A stretch of DNA of 64,000 nt from CATQHP01 sp965214915 (GTDB lineage Bacteria > Acidobacteriota > Terriglobia > Bryobacterales > UBA6623), in assembly GCA_965214915.1 (NCBI GenBank), contig CBDCCP010000002.1, forward strand, positions 620,001 to 684,000. The letters run 5' to 3'. Positions 55,838-64,000 of this stretch are shown in pieces; position 1 is the stretch's first letter, and each line of letters starts with the position of its first letter. The notes beneath the pieces were generated by a model that did not search any database, was not told the origin of the DNA, and saw only the letters and a list, made by a program, of their open reading frames with translations. The position numbers and the translations under genes were made by a program.

Positions 55838-56342
55838 CCTGCCGAGCGGGTCGGCGTGGCGCGCCAGCCGCTCGGCGGCGGCCCCGAACGCCGCCGCCGC
55901 CGCCGGGCGGATCAGCGCGTCCGCCGCGTCGTCGTTGGGAAAGCCGAGGCGGTCGTTGACGAAGATTTCCCAGCAGCCCTCGCGAGTTTTGAAGTCCGCC
56001 GGGAACTCCGGCTCGGAGGCCAGCGCCGCGTTGAGCTCGCGGGCGCGGCGCAGGGCTTCGGCGAAGCGCTCGCGGAGACTGCCGCTCAGTCCGCGCTGAG
56101 TGCTCGTCAGCAGACCGGGGCCGGGGGGATTCAAGTTGACCGCATAGCGGTCGCGCTTGCCGGCGATCAGAATCCCCGGGCCTTGCGCCATGTGGGCGTA
56201 ATCGGCCAGATCGACCCAATCGCAGGGATGGCCTTCCACCCGCCGCCAGCGGTCGAAAATCTTGAGGAACGGGGTCGAGGTTCGGCGCAGGCGGCGTGTC
56301 GAGCAGCAGCTTGAGGTCGATTCTTTGCAGGTCGTTTCCCAT
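55814..56342 (-). CDS. Hypothetical protein, 175 residues (single frameshift)
   Basis: The start MGNDLQRIDLKLLLDTPP (56342) and the rest (FLKIFDRWRRVEGHPCDWVD...) lie in different frames, joined at GGGG 56271-56274 (CCCC in the gene). One base fewer gives APNLDPFLKIFDRWRRVEG and a 175-residue protein ending DPLGRLGYSLRI. No signal peptide or known motif; the sequence VDLADYAHMAQGPGILIAGKR looks like a conserved core. It lies 38 bases after the sulfite/nitrite reductase gene, so it may belong to its transcript. Confidence 0.65.
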
Positions 56343-56380
56343 CGTCTTCTCTGGGCGCTGGGGCTTGTCCGCCCCGCGGC

Positions 56381-58517
56381 CTAGAAGTTCGTCGCTTGCG
56401 AGTACACTCCCTGCGCAGCCTCGATGAAGAGCGTCGCTTCCTCGACCCGCAGGCGGGCCTTTTCGGGATCGTCCGTCTCGCCTTCTTCCGCCGCGCGGAA
56501 GAAGTTTTCGGCGAACGGGCGGTAAAACGAGTCCGATTCGTAGAAAAATTTGCGGAACTCGGCGACCGTGTCGTATTTGTCCGACAGCCAGAGGCCCTTG
56601 GTGAAGAGCAGTGCGTCGGCGGCCTTTTTATTCGCCTGGAACGCCTTGCCTGCGGCCGCGGCGAAACGCCCCTCGTCGAGGTCGATGGTCGCTTCGAAGT
56701 GAATGCGGTCTGCGTCTTCGAGCATGAATTCCGCCTGGTCGACGACTTCGCCCGCGCACTCGCCGACGCCGATGGAGCGCTGGTATTGCCACGGCTGCCG
56801 AGTGTCCTGGTAAAACTCCGGCGCTTCTTCGAGCGCCGGCAGCAACATGAACTCTGCGAGCTCTTGACGCAGGCGCGCCTTGCCCAGCCCGCCCCACGAC
56901 TTGGCTGAAGGTTTCGTCCCCTTGCTTTTCACGGCTGTAGAACTCCGCGAGCTTGACGATGGTCTTCTCGACGTTCTGCGAGGGAATCTTGCCCACGGCC
57001 AGGCCGTACGATTCGGCGTTGTTCTGCGTCGAGCCGCCGACGGTGACCTGGAACACCGGCGCGGTGTGATTCTGCTTGCGCTGCACGGAACCGAAGAAAC
57101 CGATGTCGGCGATGTGATGCTGGCCGCAGGAATTGAAGCAGCCGCTGATCTTGATCGAAAGATCCGCGCGGCCGGCAATCTCGCTCAGACCGTTGGAGAA
57201 GCGGTTGTGCAGGTGGGCGGCGAGTCCGCGCGAGGAGGTGATGCCCAGCTTGCAGGAATCCGTTCCGGGACAGGCGACGATATCTTTCAGGCGTCCGGCG
57301 CCGGCTTCGCCCAAGCCGATTGCGTTGAGGCCGTCGTAGAGCGCCGGCAAATCGGCGTTCGAGACCCAGCGCAGCAGAAAGTTTTGATCGACGGTGGTGC
57401 GAATGGCGCCTTTGACGAAGCGGCGCGACAGCTCAGCCAAGCGGCGGGTCTGTTCGGAAGAGATGTCGCCGAGCGGCAGCAGGACGGCTACCGTCGAATA
57501 GCCGCTCTGCTTTTGCGGCCGGACGTTGGCGTTGAGCCAGCGGCGCATGGCGTCGCAGGCATTCGCCGGAAGCACAAGCTCCGACGGGCCTTTGAGCGGC
57601 TCATCCCGATAGCCCGCCATGGCTTCGGCAAGCTCGAGCTCCCAGCGCGGATCCGCCGCCAGCTTGCCGCGCTCTTCCTCCACCAAGCGCTTGAACTCGT
57701 CGAGGCCCAGCTTGGCGATCAGGAACTTCATGCGCGCCTTGGCGCGATTTTTCTTTTCGCCCAGCTTGGCGAAGACGCGCGAGATCGCCTGCGCCAGCGG
57801 AAGCATTTCTTCGGCCGGCAGGAATTCGCTGTACAGCTTGGCCTGATGGGGCAGGGAGCCGAGTCCGCCGCCGACCAGAACCTTGAATCCCTTGACGCCG
57901 TTTCTGATTTGCGCGACGGCGCCGATGTCGTGCATGCGGCCGAGGCCGCAGGCGTGTTGCTCGCAGCCGGAATACGAAATCTTGAACTTGCGGCCGAAGT
58001 TCTGTGCGTCGGGGTGGCGCAGCAGGAAGTAAGCCATCGCTTGGGCATAAGGGGTGACGTCGAAAAGCTCGTCGGAGCAGACGCCGGAGCGCGGGCAGGC
58101 GGTGACGTTGCGGACGACGTTGCCACAGGCTTCTTTTGTCGTGATGCCGACCGCGGCCAAGCGCCGCATCAGGTTGGGCGTGTCGCCGATGTCGACGAAG
58201 TGGCATTGGAAGTCCTGCCGCGTCGTGACGTGCAGCACGCCGACCGCGTATTCTTCAGCGATGTCGGCCAGCGCGATCAATTGATCGGCGGTCACCATGC
58301 CCATCGGGATCTTGATGCGCTGCATCTGGACGCGGTCTTGCCGCTGCCCGTAAACGCCGTGGCGCAGGCGGAACTCGGTAAACACCTTGTCGTCGACCAG
58401 GCCGGCCCGGACGCGGCGCAATTCCGTCTCGAAGACGTCGATTTCCTCGCGCATGTCGGCGGGCAGCCGGCTCCAGGTCTCGCTGGCGCCGGTCGGCGCA
58501 AAGGTCGGCGTAGCCAT
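56381..58517 (-). CDS. Ferredoxin-type sulfite/nitrite reductase hemoprotein (single frameshift)
   Basis: A siroheme/[4Fe-4S] enzyme reducing sulfite to sulfide, or nitrite to ammonia. The start MATPTFAPTGASETW is at 58517. Two ferredoxin-like halves: KIPMGMVTADQLIALADIAEEY and VRNVTACPRSGVC in the first, then ACPGTDSCKLG and SGCFNSCGQHHIADIGFFG with the four cluster cysteines in the second. The frame breaks at CCCC 56892-56895. With three, the sequence reads FSQVVGGLGKARLRQELAEF and continues about 170 more residues to 56381 (711 in total). The C-terminal helical extension (VGECAGEVVDQAEFMLEDAD) is HEPN-like in look. Sulfite is the likelier substrate given the sulfur genes nearby, by inference. 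Confidence 0.85.
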
Positions 58518-58682
58518 GTCTGAAGCTCCCGTCGGGCGGCGCCTCATGCAATGCCCGTCATCCCGATAGGCATTGTATGGATTCCGCGCCCGTGTATCAA
58601 TGGTATCACTTCGCAGCGCGGAGGCAATCGTTGCGGCGCCGAGTTCCAACTTTGCGATCGTTTCGGTATGCTGAGCGTGTTC

Positions 58683-58749
58683 GTGGGCATCCGCAGCGAG
58701 AATGCGGAGGCAAGCGCCAACTCAGAAACAGGAGAGAGGAAATAGAGCC
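58683..58749 (+). repeat. Duplicated leader, copy A
   Basis: The 67 bases before the first Sel1 gene closely match 61781-61846 before the second, including GAAACAGGAGA as ribosome site. The duplication that made the gene pair therefore included the leader. Confidence 0.7.
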
Positions 58750-61401
58750 ATGGCTTGGATTAAAAGAACTTCGTACCCCCACCCCTTCCTCGCGCTTCCG
58801 CTCCGTTTTTGCGGCGCAACCGCCGACCGATTCGGAGGCTGCGGCGGGCTTGCGCGGCTTCGCGGCGCCGCGCTCGCGCTGACGGCGCTTCTGCTTGCGG
58901 CGCCGAGCGCAATCGGTCAAGACGAAACCATCGATGTCGAGACGTTCCGGCGCGCCGCCGAAATGGGCGCCGGCGGGGCGCAATACCAGCTCGGCTTGCT
59001 GCATCTCGACGGTTTCGGCGTCCCTCTGGACCCTGCCGAAACCGTCCGCTTGCATCGCCTTGCCGCCGAGCAGGGCCATGCAGGCGCTCATAATTCGCTG
59101 CGCGACAGATACCTTTACGGCCAAGGCGTTCCTCGCGATGCCGCGGAGGCCGTGCGTTGGCAGCGGGCGCTCGCCGAGCGAGGAAGCGCCGGGGCACAGA
59201 ACACTTTGGCGCTTTTCTACCTCTTTGGCCGCGGCGTGGAGCCGAACGGCGCCGAATCCGCCCGCTGGCTGCGCATGGCCGCCGAGCAAAACGGCGCCAA
59301 CAACCGCGCCCGTAAATACACTCTCGGGTTGCGCTACTTCCGGGGCGAAGGCATAGCGCAAGACTACGCCGAGGCAGCCCGCTGGTTCGAGGCGGCCGCC
59401 GATCTTAACGGCAGTCTCGCTGCCAACACTCTCGCCGAGCGCCTGCTGGCCTTGATGCACCGCATGGGTTTCGGCGTGCCGCAAGACCATGCCGAGGCTG
59501 AAAAGTGGTATTGCCGCGGCTTTGCTATAGCCGTGCCCGCCAAGCGGAATTGCGCCGCCGGTCCGGCCGCTCCCGGCGTCAACAACCCCCTCTACAACCG
59601 CAGAATGGGATGGGCAGGGAGACAGATGGTGCAAACAAGGGCCGGCCGCGCCCAGGAAGGCAATCCCGCCGATCTGTATTGGCTTGTCCGACAGTACTAT
59701 CTCTTCGGTTATATCTGGGGGTACGATCTGTTGCCCGACGGCGAGTTGCCGCCTGCGCGCGAAGGCTCGATCGTGGCGCATCCCGAGTGGTCCGGCGCCC
59801 AGCCCGACGCCTGGTTGTTGACCTTGGCCGAGGGCGGAGATCCGGCGGCGCAGTTCTATGCCGGCCAGATGTACGCCAACGGCTACGGCGTGCCGCGGGA
59901 CGGGGTCGAGGCGGCCCGCTGGTACCGCATGGCTGCCGAGCAAGGGCACGAGACGGCTCCCAACCCGCTGAGCGCGGCCTACCGCTCCGGCCGCGGCATA
60001 CCCCAGGACTCCACGGAATCCATCCGCTGGCTGCGCGCGAGCGCCGACCTGGGGAACGCCGCCACTCAGTACCAGCTTGCCCTGCGTTATCGGTGGGGCG
60101 AGGGAGTGCCGCAGGACAACGGGGAGTATGTCCGGCTGCTCCTTTTGGCAGGCGAGCAAACTTTCAACAACTCTTACAACGCTTATATGAGACTGGGCGA
60201 TGCATACTTGCAGGGCGACGGCGTTGCGCAAGACCACGCCGAGGCGGCCCGCTGGTTCGGACTGGCTGCGGCCGCCGATCCCGAGAACTCTTTGGCTGAC
60301 CGGAGAATCGCCGCGATGCATTACTACGGCAAGATATCTGAGGAAGCGGCGGCGGATTCCATCGCGAGGCTCGTCAGCGACAGCTCCAGATCGGCCCCTG
60401 CGTCTTACGATCTCGGCCTGATGCATTACCACGGCAAAGGCGCGCCGCAGGATGTCGACGAGGCTCTGCGGCTGTTTCGCGAGGCCGCAGTAAGCCTTGT
60501 GCGTCCGCGGTGGGTGCTCGCCGCGCTGCACGAAGAGGGTGTTGCTTCCCCGAACATTGGGAGCGGAGTGATTCTTGCGGATCTGCACAGCGCGACCGCG
60601 AGCGGTGCGCCGAATGCCCTCGCCACGGCGTTCGGGAGCGCATTCGCCGGTTTGGGCGCGCAGGCTTTGGGCGGCCTCGACGAGTCCGGCCGGCTCTCGA
60701 CGCAAGCCGGCGGCGTCTGCCTCACCGTCGACGGGGTCAGGGCGCCGCTGCTGTTCGCCTCTTCCAGTCAGATCAACTTCCAGGTTCCGGCCGAGGCCGC
60801 CGCCGAGAGCGAAGCAGTCGTCGAAGCGGTCTCCGGCTGCGGGACCGCCGAGGAACGGCGCAGCAGCCCCGTCTCTTTGGCGATTGCCGCGCGTGTCCCG
60901 CGGTTTTTCCTCCTCGGGGGCTTCGGGACGGTCGTTGCCGTGCATGGCAGCGGCGCGCTGGTGGCGGACGGCGCTCTGATTCCCGGCGCCGCGCCGGCGC
61001 AGCCCGGCGAGGTCGTCGTGCTGTACGGGACGGGTTTCGGAGCGGTGTCGCCGGCGCCGGCAAGCGGAGAGCTTGTGCAGGAAGCCAGAGGCGTGACGGC
61101 AAACGTCAGCGCCCGCATAGCCGCCGTGGACAATATGCCGCGCGCCAACAGCCTCTTCGGCCGGTATCGCGGCGTCGTCTATTGGGAGCAGGAGACGCGG
61201 CTTTACGCTGCGCCTGAATCCAATTTCGATGCGGATGTCCTTTACGTCGGCGCAGCTCCGGGGTTCGCCGGGCTGTATCAGGTGAACGTGCGCATTCCAC
61301 AGAATGCGCCCGCGGGCGTATTGGGCCTTACCCTAACCCTTGACGACGGCGGCGACGACCCGGCTACGGCCCGCGGGCTCATAGTGGTCGCGGAGGAGTA
61401 A
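58750..61401 (+). CDS. Secreted Sel1-repeat protein with C-terminal TIGR03437 domain (copy A)
   Basis: An 883-residue exported protein. A long N-region (MAWIKRTSYPHPFLALPLRF..) leads to a hydrophobic signal segment (ALALTALLLAAPSAIG, ending before QDETIDVE). About ten Sel1-type solenoid repeats follow in two blocks (about residues 65-260 and 370-590), e.g. AAEQGHAGAHNSLRDRYLYG, GVPRDGVEAARWYRMAAEQ. The last 270 residues are the TIGR03437 domain (VCLTVDGVRAPLLFASSSQI, VVLYGTGFGAVSPAP, GFAGLYQVNVRIP). Sel1 repeats usually bind proteins. ATG chosen because AGGAGAGAGGA precedes it. Confidence 0.85.
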   Translation: MAWIKRTSYPHPFLALPLRFCGATADRFGGCGGLARLRGAALALTALLLAAPSAIGQDETIDVETFRRAAEMGAGGAQYQLGLLHLDGFGVPLDPAETVRLHRLAAEQGHAGAHNSLRDRYLYGQGVPRDAAEAVRWQRALAERGSAGAQNTLALFYLFGRGVEPNGAESARWLRMAAEQNGANNRARKYTLGLRYFRGEGIAQDYAEAARWFEAAADLNGSLAANTLAERLLALMHRMGFGVPQDHAEAEKWYCRGFAIAVPAKRNCAAGPAAPGVNNPLYNRRMGWAGRQMVQTRAGRAQEGNPADLYWLVRQYYLFGYIWGYDLLPDGELPPAREGSIVAHPEWSGAQPDAWLLTLAEGGDPAAQFYAGQMYANGYGVPRDGVEAARWYRMAAEQGHETAPNPLSAAYRSGRGIPQDSTESIRWLRASADLGNAATQYQLALRYRWGEGVPQDNGEYVRLLLLAGEQTFNNSYNAYMRLGDAYLQGDGVAQDHAEAARWFGLAAAADPENSLADRRIAAMHYYGKISEEAAADSIARLVSDSSRSAPASYDLGLMHYHGKGAPQDVDEALRLFREAAVSLVRPRWVLAALHEEGVASPNIGSGVILADLHSATASGAPNALATAFGSAFAGLGAQALGGLDESGRLSTQAGGVCLTVDGVRAPLLFASSSQINFQVPAEAAAESEAVVEAVSGCGTAEERRSSPVSLAIAARVPRFFLLGGFGTVVAVHGSGALVADGALIPGAAPAQPGEVVVLYGTGFGAVSPAPASGELVQEARGVTANVSARIAAVDNMPRANSLFGRYRGVVYWEQETRLYAAPESNFDADVLYVGAAPGFAGLYQVNVRIPQNAPAGVLGLTLTLDDGGDDPATARGLIVVAEE

Positions 61402-61571
61402 CCGGCGGAGCGTCCGCAGACGCCCGTTCGGGGCGCAGTCTTGAAACAATGCTCAATTCTGTCCCTCAGGGCTATCTATCGCGGGCCGTTCTCGCGCAAG
61501 GTGGATTCCGTCGGGTGGCGGCAATGGCTGCGCGCCGAGTTACCGCTTTACGATCGATGCCGGTATTTTAG

Positions 61572-61590
61572 GGAACCTCTGATCAATAGG
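61572..61590. repeat. Orphan IS5-like terminal repeat
   Basis: GGAACCTCTGATCAATAGG matches the right end of the IS5 element in the helicase (GGAAGGTCTGAACAATAGG, read inward) at 16 of 19 positions. No transposase or second end is visible nearby. It is a likely scar or a piece of a non-autonomous element. Confidence 0.45.
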
Positions 61591-61780
61591 ATTGTCCCAA
61601 GAATTTCTGCTAGGCGGACACTGCGATTCCAGTCCCGAAACGGGGTGCTGGAGCCGGCCGGGACGTAGCGTATCCCGAGGGGGAAAGTGCCCCAATCAGC
61701 CCCTCACAGCTTGAAATCGGCCTTTCTGCTTCCCCCTCTCCTCCCTCTTCATATGTAAAATATGTAAATGCTAAGGGTTT

Positions 61781-61846
61781 GCGGGCATGCGCAGCGAGGA
61801 TGCGCAGCAGGCGCCGGCTCGGAAACAGGAGAAAGGAAGTACGGTC
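61781..61846 (+). repeat. Duplicated leader, copy B
   Basis: The counterpart of 58683-58749. It shares GGGCAT.CGCAGCGAG.ATGCG and the ribosome site GAAACAGGAGAAAGGA, placing the second gene's start at ATG 61847. Confidence 0.7.
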
Positions 61847-64000
61847 ATGGCTTACGGCAAAAAACTTTGTCCCCTCTTCCCCCACGCGCTTTCACTCCGT
61901 TTTGCGGCTCAGCCGCCGGTCGATTCGTAAGTCGTAACGGCCTTGCGCGGCTGCGCGTTGCCGCGCTCGCGCTGCCGGCGTTTTTACTTGCGGCGCCGGG
62001 CGCAATCGGCCAGGACGAAACCATCGATGTCAAGACGTTCCGGCGCGCCGCCGCAATGGGTGACCCCGAGGCGCAATACCGACTCGGCTTGCTGCATCTC
62101 GACGGCTTCGGCGTCCCGCTGAACCCGGCTGAAACCGTCCGCCTGCATCGTCTCGCCGCCGAGCAGGGCCACCGCCTCGCTCATTTCTCTCTGCGTGACA
62201 GGCACTTATACGGCGGAGGCGTCCCTGCCGACGCCGCGGAATCCGCCCGCTGGGTTCGCGCGCTCGCCGAACGAGGCGATGCCGCGGCTCAGTCGGACCT
62301 TGGTTTTCGTTACCTCACCGGCCTGGGCGTCGAACGGAACGGCGCCGAGTCCGCCCGCTGGCTGCGCATGGCCGCCGAGCAAAACGGCGCCGGCAACCGC
62401 GCCCATAAATACACTCTCGGATTGAGATATTTTCGGGGTGAGGGCATACCGCAGAATTACGCCGAGGCGGCCCGCTGGTTCGAGGCGGCAGCCGATCTTA
62501 ACGGCTATCTCGCTCCTTACACTCTCGCCGAGCGCCGACTGGCCTTGATGCACCGCATGGGTTTCGGCGTGCCGCAAGATCATGCCGAGGCTGAAAAGTG
62601 GTATTGCCGCGCCGCTTCTTTTTGGTTCGATGAGTCGAGTTGCATTGCCCGCCGCGCCGCCCCCCGCATCAACAACAACCTCCACAGCAGTAGAGTGAGC
62701 TGGGCAGAGAGATCGTTTACCCAAACAAGGGCCACCGGCGCTCAGGAAGGCAATCCCGCCGATCTGTATTGGCTTGTCCAAAGCTACTATTACTACGGCT
62801 ATATCTGGGGGTACGATCTGTTGCCCAATCGTACTCTGCCCTTCGCGCTCGAAGACTCGATCGTGGTGCATCCCGGGTGGTCCGGCGCCCAGCCCGACGC
62901 TTGGTTGTTGACCTTGGCCGAGGGCGGAGATCCGGCAGCTCAGTATTATGTTGGCCTGATGTACGCCAACGGCTACGGGGCGCCGTTGAACGGCGTCGAG
63001 GCCGTCCGTTGGTACCGCATGGCTGCTGCGCAAGGACACGAATCGGCTCAACTCGCGCTGAGCTTGGCATACCGCACCGGCCGCGGCATATCCCCGGACT
63101 CAACGGAATCCATTCGTTTGCTGCGCGCGGTCGCCGGCTTGGGGAACGCCGTCGCTCAATACCGACTTGCCCTGCATTATCGGTGGGGCGAGGGCGTGCC
63201 GCAGGACAACGGCGAGTATGTCCGGCTACTGCTTTTGGCCGGAGAGCAGGAGTATTCTCTTGCATATCGCAGGCTTGGCGATGCGTACTTGCGGGGCGAC
63301 GGCGTTGCGCAAGACGACGCCGAGGCGGCCAAGTGGCATGGATTGGACGCCGCCAGGTCTGCGAATGCCTCTTATGCTTCTTTTGCAGACCGAAGACTCG
63401 CCTCGATGCATTACTACGGCAAGATCCCGCAGGAAGCGGCGGCGGACTCCATCGCGAAGCTCGTCGACGACTTTTCCATATCGCCGGTTGAGTCCTACGA
63501 TCTCGGCCTGATGCATTACCACGGCAACGGCGTAACGCAGGATGTCGACGAGGCTCTGCAACTGCTGCGCCAATCCGCCGCAACTCTTCCGCATCCGCGG
63601 TTAGTGCTTGCCGCGCTGCACGAGGAGGGCGTTGCTTCCCCGGACATTGGAGGAGAGGTGATTCTTGCGGACCTACACAGCGCGACCGCGACCGGAGCGC
63701 CGAATGCGCTCGCGACGGCATTCGGGACGGCATTCGCCGGCTTGGGCGCGCAGGCCGCGGGCAGCCTCGACGAATCCGGCAGGCTCTCTACGCAAGCCGG
63801 CGGCGTCTGTCTCACCGTCAACGGAGTCAAGGCGCCGCTGCTGTTTGTCTCTCATAGCCAGATCAACTTCCAAGTTCCGGCAGAGACCGCCGGAACGCGG
63901 GCGGACATCGAAGTCATCTCCGGCTGCGGGACTGTAGAGGAACGGCGCAGTGGGACCGCCCCTTTCAATATTCGCCCGCGCGTCCCGAGGTTCTTCCTCC
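61847..64000 (+). CDS. Secreted Sel1-repeat/TIGR03437 protein, copy B (partial, N-terminal frameshift)
   Basis: A tandem paralog of the preceding gene, open from about 61904 to the window end. It starts MAYGKKLCPLFPHALSLRF, but the frame meets a stop at 61931. TTTT at 61900-61903, where copy A has five T, accounts for it: adding one T gives LRFCGSAAGRFVSRNGLARL and the signal segment LALPAFLLAAPGAIGQDETIDV, just as in copy A. The Sel1 repeats (GVPLNPAETVRLHRLAAEQG, GAPLNGVEAVRWYRMAAAQ) and the start of the TIGR03437 domain (VCLTVNGVKAPLLFVSHSQI) follow. Whether the missing base is real or a sequence error is unclear. Confidence 0.75.

Larger units (their letters stand above)
61402..61846. other. 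Intergenic region between the Sel1 paralogs
   Basis: About 445 bases without a gene. It holds an orphan IS5-like end (61572-61590), a perfect 9-base tandem repeat ATATGTAAA (61751-61768) containing TAAAAT as a possible -10, and the copy B leader (61781-61846). Confidence 0.6.

Noticed and set aside
56880..58523. 547-residue antisense frame over the siroheme reductase
   Set aside because: Shadow of a well conserved enzyme.
58606..60945. 779-residue open frame antisense to the first Sel1 gene
   Set aside because: Its apparent repeats only mirror the Sel1 repeats on the coding strand.
1..64000. CRISPR arrays, tRNA or rRNA genes, replication origin
   Set aside because: No regularly spaced repeats, no cloverleaf or rRNA sequence and no DnaA-box cluster were recognised by eye; a dedicated search would be needed to exclude a tRNA.

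Overview
The window is GC-rich, densely coded bacterial DNA. The gene content suggests an acidobacterium of the Solibacter/Bryobacter type. Pointers are three secreted proteins ending in the C-terminal domain known as TIGR03437, a cytochrome c protein of the DUF1587/1592/1588/1585 type, several sulfatases, a lone GMC oxidoreductase and small zinc-ribbon proteins typical of that group. This assignment is an inference from families; there is no rRNA gene here to confirm it.

Layout. 1-16 kb is housekeeping: start of lysA, a GAF/PP2C phosphatase, a DeoC-like protein, pyruvate carboxylase, a heme-motif DUF1592 protein, anmK, an aldo/keto reductase, lepA, coaBC, a family 4 uracil-DNA glycosylase and kdgK. 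16-25.8 kb holds a MatB-like acyl-CoA synthetase, a 36-residue membrane peptide and a cupin protein, then a polysaccharide-type ABC exporter, an FG-GAP protein and a molybdate module (sensor-regulator divergent from modABC). 25.8-30.9 kb is a GMC oxidoreductase and two membrane glycosyltransferases. 30.9-38.8 kb is an AT-richer island: one large superfamily 2 helicase gene cut twice, by an IS5-family and an IS21-family element. Removing both elements and one copy of each target duplication rebuilds one open frame of 870 residues. 38.8-58.5 kb returns to metabolism: two sulfatases, threonine dehydratase, an acyl-CoA carboxyltransferase, a cysM/JAMM-protease pair, a secreted protease, mobA, gnd, suhB and a sulfite/nitrite reductase. 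58.7-64 kb is a tandem pair of Sel1-repeat/TIGR03437 proteins; the second runs off the window.

How genes work together. Molybdate uptake (modABC), its regulator and mobA form a molybdenum theme. Sulfatases, siroheme reductase, cysM and a Mec-type JAMM protease form a sulfur theme. The exporter, GT2 and GT87-like proteins serve the envelope.

Five otherwise well conserved genes each carry a single extra base in a homopolymer run, and a sixth lacks one. In every complete case, correcting one base gives a whole number of codons and a normal family sequence. These look like consensus errors, so I annotate those genes as one CDS each.

No tRNA, rRNA, CRISPR array or replication origin was seen.
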